From positions 62,001 to 126,000 of the forward strand of contig NZ_FRCM01000010.1 in the NCBI RefSeq assembly GCF_900142915.1: DNA of 64,000 nt. Direction: 5' to 3'. This document shows positions 1 through 6,733 of this stretch, piece by piece; the stretch's first letter is position 1; each line of letters begins with the position of its first letter. The notes below the pieces were generated by a model that was not told the origin of the DNA, ran no database searches, and worked only from the letters and a program-made list of their open reading frames with translations. Both the position numbers and the translations under genes were made by a program. The stretch comes from Mucilaginibacter sp. OK098 (GTDB lineage: Bacteria > Bacteroidota > Bacteroidia > Sphingobacteriales > Sphingobacteriaceae).

Positions 1-267
1 TTGGTCTATTATCAGGTTGTTACCTTTTTCGGAAGATTTGCCAACGGTTTGATAAATAAAATGAATGAGCAAGCCGGCTAACGGCAGCAGGAATAACAGC
101 CATTTATGATCGAACCGGAAATGAGTGGCGGCAGTAAGAAGCCATAAAAAAAAAGCTACTACGCTGCCAATAGCTATTGCAACAGGGATGGTCATAATGG
201 TCCAGCGAACCAGGTGCTTCACAATTGTAAAGTGTTCTTTAAAGGGGATAGGTCTGGTTTCAGTCAT
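1..267 (-). CDS. CLC-family anion transporter, probably fluoride-type (N-terminal part)
   Basis: Reading the minus strand from an ATG at 267 gives 89 codons that run off the left edge with no stop. There are two hydrophobic segments, about residues 22-46 and 56-74. The visible part ends in GNNLIIDQ, close to the conserved stretch after the first membrane helices of CLC channels and antiporters. The gene lies directly downstream of a fluoride riboswitch and a hairpin followed by T residues. I therefore infer a fluoride exporter of the CLC-F type rather than a chloride channel. The filter residues that would prove this lie outside the window. Family assignment is fairly safe; substrate is inferred from the riboswitch. 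Confidence 0.75.
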   Translation of the reverse strand, partial: MTETRPIPFKEHFTIVKHLVRWTIMTIPVAIAIGSVVAFFLWLLTAATHFRFDHKWLLFLLPLAGLLIHFIYQTVGKSSEKGNNLIIDQ

Positions 268-308
268 TATGATTTAATGGCTTTAGGTTTAACAAAAAGG
301 AAGGTAAT

Positions 309-334
309 AAAAACCCGGCCGGATATTTCCGGGA
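309..334 (-). terminator. Hairpin plus T-run in the riboswitch leader
   Basis: On the minus strand CCCGG and CCGGG bracket a 10-base loop (with a smaller CCGG/CCGG pair inside) and are followed by TTTTT, about 40 bases before the CLC start codon. This looks like an intrinsic terminator placed between the aptamer and the gene, so the riboswitch probably works by transcription attenuation. Confidence 0.55.
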
Positions 335-413
335 TTTGATTATTATTAGGTACAGAATTTAAATTTTTCACCCACAAACTTTATATCAACAAGCTTTATT
401 GCTTTTGATCGAT

Positions 414-464
414 GTTGCAGGCGTCATCAGCGAATGCGGTTTTTAAAAGGAAGACACCATTTCC
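414..464 (-). promoter_or_regulatory. Fluoride riboswitch (crcB motif)
   Basis: The minus strand carries the hallmarks of the crcB/fluoride aptamer in order: GGAAATGGTGTCTTCC (first stem and its loop), then AACCGC, then GCTGATGACGCCTGC, where GATGGxGT, AACCGC and GCTGATGxCxCCT are the conserved parts of the family. A Bacteroidota-type -7 element, TAAATTTA (475-482 on the minus strand), lies about 10 bases upstream, which would start the transcript at the first aptamer stem. The aptamer precedes the partial CLC gene, a known target class of this riboswitch. Confidence 0.85.
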
Positions 465-505
465 TGATGCAAGGTAAATTTATTTTTTAATTTATAAAAA
501 TTAAA

Positions 506-623
506 GGCTAAACAAATAGGGTAAACGCATTAAAAGGAGGCTCCATCGGAGCCTCCTTTTAATTTGCTTAGTGAGCCATAAGAAAAAATGATTTATTTAA
601 TGCGTTTGCCCTGCTAAACAAAT
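506..623. repeat. Nested inverted and direct repeat around a terminator
   Basis: A 16-base arm at 519-534 (GGGTAAACGCATTAAA) is matched with one mismatch by its reverse complement at 596-611. Outside each arm is the same 11-base direct repeat GCTAAACAAAT (507-517 and 613-623). A perfect terminator hairpin sits between the arms. The origin is unknown; it could be a small mobile element or a small-RNA-like unit. Confidence 0.5.
532..560. terminator. Bidirectional hairpin terminator
   Basis: AAAAGGAGGCTCC and GGAGCCTCCTTTT form a perfect 13-bp stem with a 3-base loop. A-rich and T-rich ends make it usable on either strand. It lies between the divergent CLC leader and the GH35 gene. Confidence 0.65.
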
Positions 624-648
624 GTATTGCGCGATTAAATTAATGTAT

Positions 649-678
649 TTGCGACATTTATTTTATTTCACTACTTTG
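649..678 (+). promoter_or_regulatory. Possible promoter of the GH35 gene
   Basis: TTG (649-651) and TACTTTG (672-678) resemble the Bacteroidota -33 TTG and -7 TAnnTTTG boxes. The -7 box is one base short of consensus, so this is tentative. It lies 26 bases before the GH35 start. Confidence 0.35.
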
Positions 679-704
679 CCTCACCAATTAATTCTCCGAA
701 ACAG

Positions 705-2537
705 ATGAAAAAGCTTGCCGTATTACTTTTTGCATTAACTATCATTTCAAACCTGTGCAGCGCTCAGAAAGCCAGTCACACTTTTGCACTTGGCGATTCA
801 ACATTTTTATTGGATGGCAAGCCATTGCAGCTCATCTCGGGTGAAATGCATTGCACCCGCATTCCGCGTGCGTATTGGCGACAACGGATGAAAATGGCAA
901 AGGCAATGGGTTTAAATTCTATTGGTACCTACGTTTTCTGGAACGCACAGGAACCCTTAGAAGGGAAATATGATTTTACCGGCAATAACGATATTGCAGA
1001 ATTTGTACGGATAGCAAAAGAAGAAGGCCTTTGGGTTGTATTGCGCCCAAGTCCCTATGTATGTGCCGAGTGGGAGTTTGGCGGTTACCCGTGGTGGCTG
1101 CTAAAAGATAAAACCTTGAAAGTGCGCAGCAAAGACCCTAAGTTTTTGAAATACTACCATGATTATATTATGCAGCTGGGCAAGCAGCTTTCGCCGTTAC
1201 TGGTTACCAACGGGGGCAATATTTTAATGGTGCAGATAGAAAACGAATACGGCTCATATAGTAACGATAAAGAATACCTTGATATTAACCGTAAAATATT
1301 CCGTGAAGGTGGTTTTAGCGGTTTACTCTTTACCTGCGACGGTCCTACACAATTGCCAGCGGGTTATTTGCCGGGCTATTTACCTGCGGTAAACGGGTTG
1401 GATGATCCTAAAGCGGTAAAAGCGCTGATCAATAAATACCATGATGGTAAAGGGCCATATTACATAGCTGAATGGTACCCGGGCTGGTTTGATAGCTGGG
1501 GCACTCCCCATGCCGGCAGCAATGCTGATAAAGATGCCAAAAAGCTGGATGAGGTTTTAACCGCAGGGATCTCCATTAACCTTTATATGTTTCACGGTGG
1601 CACCACGCGCGATTTTATGAATGGTGCAAACATGAACAAGAAGGATCCTTATGATCCACAAACTTCCAGCTATGATTATGATGCGCCGCTGGATGAATCG
1701 GGCAATCCAACAGCCAAGTTTTATAAATTCAGGGAAGTAATTGAGAAACATTTGCCGGCAGGTGAGAAATTGCCTGCAGTGCCGGCAACAAATAAGGCCA
1801 TGGCTATTCCAAATATTAACCTGGTGAGCAGGGCTGCTTTGTTTAGCAACGCAGGGGTACCTGTTGTTTCGGCTAAGCCGCTTTGCTTTGAAGATTTGAA
1901 CCAGGGTTATGGCTTTGTACTATACCGTACCACACTTAAAAATGCAGCATCGGGACTTTTAAAAATTAAAGAAATGCGCGACTATGCCACAGTTTACTTA
2001 AACGGTAAACGCATCAGCGTGCTAGACAGGCGGTTTAAGCAGGATTCACTGCAAATAAACAATGCTAAAAAGGGAGATGTTTTAGACATCCTTGTAGAGA
2101 ACAACGGCCGCATCAATTACGGCCCTTTCCTGATAGATAACCGCCATGGGATCACCGAGAAGGTTACTTTAAATGATACGGAACTTACCGGCTGGAAAAT
2201 GTATAAATTTCCTTTCAGCACCGTTAACAGCTTTAAATATTTAGCTAATAAAGCTGCTGGCAAACTTCAGCCCGCGCTATACAAGGGGACATTTACTTTA
2301 AAGGCGGTTGGTGATACATATCTTGATCTGCATGGATATGGCAAAGGTTTTGTGTTTTTAAACGGACATAATTTGGGTAAATACTGGAACATCGGTCCGC
2401 AGCAAACTATATATATTCCGGCAGGATGGCTTAAAAAGGGGATAAATGAAATTGTGGTGTTTGATGAGCTGAAGAGTGGGCATACAAAAATTTCCGCTTT
2501 GAATCATCCGATATTGAATGAGGTGGTTAAAGAGTAA
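705..2537 (+). CDS. Secreted beta-galactosidase, GH35
   Basis: This 610-residue protein begins with a signal peptide (about residues 1-20, ending in CSAQ). The GH35 barrel follows, with GEMHCTRIPRAYW near residue 46 and TYVFWNAQEP near 75. QIENEYG at 177-183 carries the expected acid/base Glu181, and AEWYPGWFDSWG at 255-266 carries the expected nucleophile Glu256. The C-terminal 200 residues look like the beta-sandwich domains usual in bacterial GH35. It should release terminal beta-galactose in the periplasm or outside the cell. It stands alone on the plus strand and converges with the MBOAT cluster. The exact substrate cannot be read from the sequence. Confidence 0.93.
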   Translation: MKKLAVLLFALTIISNLCSAQKASHTFALGDSTFLLDGKPLQLISGEMHCTRIPRAYWRQRMKMAKAMGLNSIGTYVFWNAQEPLEGKYDFTGNNDIAEFVRIAKEEGLWVVLRPSPYVCAEWEFGGYPWWLLKDKTLKVRSKDPKFLKYYHDYIMQLGKQLSPLLVTNGGNILMVQIENEYGSYSNDKEYLDINRKIFREGGFSGLLFTCDGPTQLPAGYLPGYLPAVNGLDDPKAVKALINKYHDGKGPYYIAEWYPGWFDSWGTPHAGSNADKDAKKLDEVLTAGISINLYMFHGGTTRDFMNGANMNKKDPYDPQTSSYDYDAPLDESGNPTAKFYKFREVIEKHLPAGEKLPAVPATNKAMAIPNINLVSRAALFSNAGVPVVSAKPLCFEDLNQGYGFVLYRTTLKNAASGLLKIKEMRDYATVYLNGKRISVLDRRFKQDSLQINNAKKGDVLDILVENNGRINYGPFLIDNRHGITEKVTLNDTELTGWKMYKFPFSTVNSFKYLANKAAGKLQPALYKGTFTLKAVGDTYLDLHGYGKGFVFLNGHNLGKYWNIGPQQTIYIPAGWLKKGINEIVVFDELKSGHTKISALNHPILNEVVKE

Positions 2538-2561
2538 CCGGAACACTATTTGTATCAAAAC

Positions 2562-2599
2562 ATAACTAGTGTCAAGTCTTAAGACTTAACACTAGTTAT
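2562..2599. repeat. 38-bp near-perfect palindrome between convergent genes
   Basis: ATAACTAGTGT, one mismatched base, then AAGTCTTAAGACTT, a second mismatched base, then ACACTAGTTAT form an almost perfect palindrome with no loop. It covers the stop codon of the SGNH gene on the minus strand and lies 24 bases after the GH35 stop. It could act as a two-way terminator, although neither side has a clear T-run. Confidence 0.6.
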
Positions 2600-3506
2600 C
2601 AATTATCTTCTTCAAATCAGCTACTACCTCTTTTGTAAATATAATAGCCCCGGTATCCTGTAAATGGTACTGGTCAAAAAATAAACTGTCTGTAAATACA
2701 ACCGGGTTATAGTAATTTAAATAGATCCCGCCCTGCCCTTCAACAATTGATTTGCATGTTTCAAAGTGCAACAGGAGAAGTTGTTTGGATACAGGCGTAT
2801 TGGTATATGATTTTTTTACAGGCGCCTGCACAAAAATAAATTTCACTTTTTGTTCACTGAGAAAAGTGCTTATGCTATCTAATGCATTATAATTAGTTTG
2901 TGTGTATCTTGTAGGGAATATATCATGCTCATCCCATTTTTGCCGGTCAATATCTTTTTGTTTTATCCTTAAAGTTGCACCACCCCAGTTATCCAGGTTA
3001 AGCGGGTAGGTTGTTAATTTTCTGCGGGCTATCTGGTGCAGTGAATTATAGTTTTTAAAGTAAAACAGTTCAGGGAAACGGTTTTTTAGAAAACCATTAG
3101 CATTTATATAATTTAAATATGAATTGTTTTGGGGTGATATAAATTCAGGAAATGAGGAGCAGATAACAACATATTTTGGATGATAGGTTTTAACAAAATC
3201 TTTCAGCAATGGGTTCATGTCTACCATTTGCAATCCCCATGATGCAAAATTATAGTAGGAGAGATGGATGTTTTGCACCACAATATTAGAGTTCAGCTCG
3301 TAAAGATTTACAGATGAACCCATTGATAATAAGCTTACCTTTTTTATATGCTGCTGTTGTACTTTCAACATCTTTAGATCAAAAAGTGTTGAATTGGTAA
3401 CTATTGGCGAAAAACCAAAACGAAATAGGATCTCAAAAAATAAAAATACCGGCACAGCAAACAGTAGTGCTTTAAAAAGGAATTTGTTGAGCGGCTTCTT
3501 TATCAT
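2592..3506 (-). CDS. Membrane-anchored SGNH-fold protein, partner of MBOAT
   Basis: The 304-residue protein has one N-terminal membrane segment (about residues 10-30) and then a soluble domain, presumably periplasmic. SMGSSVN near residues 61-67 resembles the nucleophile block of SGNH hydrolases. FFDQYH at 276-281 supplies the DxxH motif (Asp278, His281) usual for the other two catalytic residues. DltD and AlgJ/AlgX, which work with MBOAT proteins in surface-polymer acylation, share this logic. It is the last gene of the cluster, 3 bases after the MBOAT gene, so translation is probably coupled. I infer that it passes the acyl group to its final acceptor or trims it. The fold call rests on two short motifs and context. 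Confidence 0.65.
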   Translation of the reverse strand: MIKKPLNKFLFKALLFAVPVFLFFEILFRFGFSPIVTNSTLFDLKMLKVQQQHIKKVSLLSMGSSVNLYELNSNIVVQNIHLSYYNFASWGLQMVDMNPLLKDFVKTYHPKYVVICSSFPEFISPQNNSYLNYINANGFLKNRFPELFYFKNYNSLHQIARRKLTTYPLNLDNWGGATLRIKQKDIDRQKWDEHDIFPTRYTQTNYNALDSISTFLSEQKVKFIFVQAPVKKSYTNTPVSKQLLLLHFETCKSIVEGQGGIYLNYYNPVVFTDSLFFDQYHLQDTGAIIFTKEVVADLKKIIDN

Positions 3507-3509
3507 ATC

Positions 3510-4952
3510 CTAAAACTTAAAATAAATAAAGTCGGCATTCTTTGTGGCGCTGAAGGAAAGAATGAAGAAGATTAAACCAAAGTAGATCAAAGCCCTTACA
3601 GGGAATATTTTGATAGCATCAATTTGTAAAGCATGCTGTTTATCCCGTTGCAGCCATTCTGTTAACAGCATTATTGCAATGCATAAAAGTGTGACGGCAG
3701 TATTTAGTTTTTCAGTTATTACAAAGCCCGAAAACAGAGAAGGCGAAAATAGCTTGCCGTAATAATCAAAAGCCTGTGATAAGCTATCCGCACGAAAAAT
3801 GAGGAAAGTAAACATTAACAGGATAAACATCCCGGCCATATTTACGAAGGCTTTTAAAGCAGATTGGCTGCCGGCCTTTTTCTTTTTATTAAGCGTACCC
3901 CTTAATACCAGTGGGATATAAAAACAGCCATTCAGGAAACCGAAAAATACAAAGGTCCAGTTGGCGCCGTGCCAGGCGCCTATGAGGGTAAAATTGATCA
4001 ATATGGCCAATATCAATCCGGATTTTCCATAATCGCGGAAGTAGGCGCTTAAAGGCATAAACACATAATCAGTTAACCAGGAGGTTAAGGAGATATGCCA
4101 CCTGCGCCAAAAATCAGCAATATTTTGGGCGAAAAACGGGTAGTTGAAATTGCGGGTAATTTTAAATCCTAATAAATTAGCCAAACCTATTGCCATGTCT
4201 GAATATCCTGAAAAATCAGCATAAACCTGGATGGTAAAAAGAAAAGCACCAAACAGCAGGGAACTGGCTGGCAGGGTTTTATAATGATCAAAAATTTCTG
4301 CATTAAACAATGCGCAATTATCGGCGATAACGATCTTTTTAAATAATCCCCACAAAATCTGGCGCATCCCGTCAGATGCCTGGCTGTAATCAAAAACTCT
4401 TTTCTTTTCTAATTGCGGGATGAGTGTTTTTGGGCGATCAATTGGACCAGAGAGCAAACCTGGAAAAAAAGCCACATAGGAGAAAAACACAACCCAATCT
4501 GTGGCGGGTTTAATTTTGCCGCTTTTAATATCTAACAAATAACTAATTGTTCTGAAGGTATAGAAGCTGATCCCAAGCGGGAGAATAATGTTAAGCGTAT
4601 AAATATCAGCCTTGATATTAAACACGCCAAAAGCACTGATGAACGATTTGATAAAAAAATTAAAATATTTAAAAAACAGCAAACAGCCCAATCCCTGGAT
4701 CAATCCTATCCAAAGTAAAAGGCTTTTCTGCTTTTCATTTTTACTTTTATCTATATAGATGCCTAAAATGTAATTTAATGCGGAGCTGCCGATCAGCAGA
4801 AAAAGGAATCGCCAGTCCCACCAGGCATAAAATACATAGCTGCCTGTTAGAATGAGGGAATTTTGAAGTTTAAGATTGCCGCTGAAAATATACCAATACA
4901 ACAGGAAGAAGATAACAAAAAAACACACAAATGGGAGGGAGGTAAAAAGCAT
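3510..4952 (-). CDS. MBOAT O-acyltransferase, AlgI/DltB type
   Basis: This 480-residue multi-pass membrane protein carries the MBOAT signatures: FSGYSDMAIGLANLLGF at 247-263, FWRRWHISLTSW at 281-292 and GAWHGANWTF with the expected catalytic His328. AlgI acetylates alginate and DltB moves D-alanine from a carrier protein across the membrane. Here an acyl carrier protein gene and a carrier-loading FkbH-like gene lie in the same cluster, so the donor is probably an acyl-ACP as in the Dlt system. It starts 8 bases after the VOC gene and ends 3 bases before the SGNH gene. The family call is strong; donor and acceptor are inferred. Confidence 0.9.
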   Translation of the reverse strand: MLFTSLPFVCFFVIFFLLYWYIFSGNLKLQNSLILTGSYVFYAWWDWRFLFLLIGSSALNYILGIYIDKSKNEKQKSLLLWIGLIQGLGCLLFFKYFNFFIKSFISAFGVFNIKADIYTLNIILPLGISFYTFRTISYLLDIKSGKIKPATDWVVFFSYVAFFPGLLSGPIDRPKTLIPQLEKKRVFDYSQASDGMRQILWGLFKKIVIADNCALFNAEIFDHYKTLPASSLLFGAFLFTIQVYADFSGYSDMAIGLANLLGFKITRNFNYPFFAQNIADFWRRWHISLTSWLTDYVFMPLSAYFRDYGKSGLILAILINFTLIGAWHGANWTFVFFGFLNGCFYIPLVLRGTLNKKKKAGSQSALKAFVNMAGMFILLMFTFLIFRADSLSQAFDYYGKLFSPSLFSGFVITEKLNTAVTLLCIAIMLLTEWLQRDKQHALQIDAIKIFPVRALIYFGLIFFILSFSATKNADFIYFKF

Positions 4953-4960
4953 TTGCGTGG

Positions 4961-5341
4961 TTATTTTGAGTTGAGCAATTCTATCATTCCATAAGAAACG
5001 TTCAGGAAGGCAACCAGCCTGTTTTGAAATAATAGGGCTGGTTTTGGCGGCGATATTACAAATGCGTTCTCATTTACCAATCTTTCAATTTCTGTATTAA
5101 TATCATCTACCTCAAAGCATATATGATAGTAAGTAATATTTTTTTTGAGGAAAGTTTCTACCTGTTTGCCCGAGATCAGTTCAATATTGGTGCCATCGGC
5201 CAGGGTTAGTAAAACCAGTTCTGCATTTTGCTGCTCATCAAAAACTTTTGGACTTTGTTTAACAATGGTATGAATCTTAGAAATATTTACTATTTCTTCA
5301 TCAATGTTTTTGCAGGCCACTCCAATATGATGAAATTTCAT
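4961..5341 (-). CDS. VOC-fold protein, methylmalonyl-CoA epimerase-like
   Basis: This 126-residue protein opens with KFHHIGVACKNID, typical of the vicinal oxygen chelate fold, and has a second half starting at YYHICFEVDD. His5, His73 and Glu121 sit where methylmalonyl-CoA epimerase binds its metal, so it is probably an active metalloenzyme. Epimerases of this type act next to the carbonyl of acyl thioesters. Its position between an acyl carrier protein gene and an MBOAT gene suggests an acyl-ACP intermediate as substrate, but this is inference. A glyoxalase or isomerase role is also possible. Confidence 0.75.
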   Translation of the reverse strand: MKFHHIGVACKNIDEEIVNISKIHTIVKQSPKVFDEQQNAELVLLTLADGTNIELISGKQVETFLKKNITYYHICFEVDDINTEIERLVNENAFVISPPKPALLFQNRLVAFLNVSYGMIELLNSK

Positions 5342-5420
5342 ATTTATAAATTTATGCTTTATTTATAGCTTCCTCAACGGATTAAAATCCGTTGTCACAA
5401 TATTGGCCGAAGCTGCGTCC

Positions 5421-5437
5421 AATGTCATTAAGTTAAG
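5421..5437 (+). repeat. Dispersed 18-bp repeat, copy 1
   Basis: CAATGTCATTAAGTTAAG (first base at 5420) recurs exactly at 13894-13911. Both copies lie in spacers and are probably pieces of a dispersed intergenic element. Confidence 0.5.
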
Positions 5438-5471
5438 GGGAAACACAAATGTGATCCTCCACAAAAGCTTG

Positions 5472-5561
5472 GTAGCCCCCTCTAAATCTCCCCCGGAAGG
5501 GGAGACTTTAGCTTCGCGCTTTTTTAAAGCCCTCCCTTCCGGGGAGGGTTGGGTGGGACTA
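5472..5561. repeat. C/G-rich imperfect inverted repeat element
   Basis: The ends GTAGCCCCCTCT and GGGTGGGACTAC are imperfect reverse complements. Inside are CCCCCGGAAGGGGA and CCCTTCCGGGGAGGG, which can also pair. This resembles the MITE-like spacers common in Bacteroidota. It separates the ACP gene from the VOC gene and reaches the ACP stop codon, so it seems to have been inserted into the operon. Confidence 0.55.
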
Positions 5562-5801
5562 CAAGGTTTTTGAACTGATAGAACTGATCATTTCGCCAAC
5601 GGTTTTCCAGCTTAAAATTTCCTGCGAGGTAAACCTGATCTTAAATTGTTTTTCAACAGCCACCACTATCTGGATATGATTTAGAGAGTCCCAATCCTCA
5701 ACATCATTGGCCGAAGTTTCTTCGGTTAAAACAAGGCTTTCATCATCCAGTATGTCAATAAAAACCTCATTTACTGTTTTTAATATTTCACTTCTGTTCA
5801 T
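5559..5801 (-). CDS. Acyl carrier protein
   Basis: The 80-residue protein has the acyl carrier fold and the motif WDSLNH at 37-42, with Ser39 as the expected phosphopantetheine attachment site. It begins 17 bases after the upstream methyltransferase gene. It is not next to any fatty-acid synthesis genes. The FkbH-like gene upstream suggests that it is a dedicated carrier loaded with a three-carbon unit, as in methoxymalonyl-ACP pathways. The carrier call is strong; the cargo is inferred. Confidence 0.88.
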   Translation of the reverse strand: MNRSEILKTVNEVFIDILDDESLVLTEETSANDVEDWDSLNHIQIVVAVEKQFKIRFTSQEILSWKTVGEMISSISSKTL

Positions 5802-5818
5802 ACTTGCCGGGTGTTTTT

Positions 5819-6733
5819 TTATTGGGTGATCTTAGCCTTTTTAACGAACGCTCCATACAATATAGCTATTTTAAATTTCTCCGCTTTTTCCGGCGAAACC
5901 TCTTCTGATAAGAATGACCTTTCCGATTCAATTTCAAAGCCGGCAGCTTTTATGATCGCTTGTATTTCGTTAACATTATTAAAAAGATAGATGTGATCAA
6001 TGGCGGGCGCATTGGTAGGGGTAGTGAAAAACAATACGCCATTATCGCTTAGTAAACCGTATATTTTCAACAGCAACTGTAAGGGATTCTCCACATGCTC
6101 CAGCACTTCCCCCAGCGTAATAAAATCAAACTTTTCACCATTATTATAATCGTAAATATTTTCGAGGTTATACGCAATCCGGTCATCGTTTATAAAGCTT
6201 TTTGCTAAGGCGATGGAGGTTCTGCTGATATCTACAGCAGTTAAAGTGGTTTTATCATCAAGAATTTCTAAGGCTTTTGAAAGATATAACCCATGCCCGA
6301 CACCAATTTCAAGATAGCTTTTTGTTTTATTGCGATACCCTGGCAATGTGTTAATAAAATAATCCAGCATTTGGTAATGATGTTTCCACAAAAACTGCGA
6401 CATTATTAAACCATGCATGTAATATTCCATGGTTTCGGGTCGGGCGTAAACCCGTTGGTTTACTTCTTCGAAGGTACTGCTGGTATATTTCCCGGTTCGT
6501 AAAAATTCAATGGTTTCACTGTTTACATCGGCTATCATTTGCAGGTAACAATCTATTGCATAATCCAATGTCTTATTTTGAAGCTGCAGGATTTGAATGT
6601 ATTTTTTAAAAAAGGCATCGGCTAACTTATCATACCGTTCATCAAAAAAGGCTATATTTTTTTTGAGCTTTTTGCTATGGATAGGATTAATGGCCTCTAT
6701 CTTATTATAGATATAATTAATAGTTTGCTCCAT
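5819..6733 (-). CDS. Class I SAM-dependent methyltransferase in the ACP cluster
   Basis: This 304-residue protein has the SAM-binding motif LEIGVGHG near residues 141-148 and the downstream block FDFITLGEVLEHVENPLQLL. A helical N-terminal region of about 130 residues precedes the Rossmann domain. Its start codon shares one base with the FkbH stop, so the two are translationally coupled. In FK506-type pathways an O-methyltransferase works with FkbH and an ACP on glycerate-derived units. A similar methylation of the carrier-bound acyl group is a reasonable guess here. Substrate unknown. Confidence 0.8.
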   Translation of the reverse strand: MEQTINYIYNKIEAINPIHSKKLKKNIAFFDERYDKLADAFFKKYIQILQLQNKTLDYAIDCYLQMIADVNSETIEFLRTGKYTSSTFEEVNQRVYARPETMEYYMHGLIMSQFLWKHHYQMLDYFINTLPGYRNKTKSYLEIGVGHGLYLSKALEILDDKTTLTAVDISRTSIALAKSFINDDRIAYNLENIYDYNNGEKFDFITLGEVLEHVENPLQLLLKIYGLLSDNGVLFFTTPTNAPAIDHIYLFNNVNEIQAIIKAAGFEIESERSFLSEEVSPEKAEKFKIAILYGAFVKKAKITQ

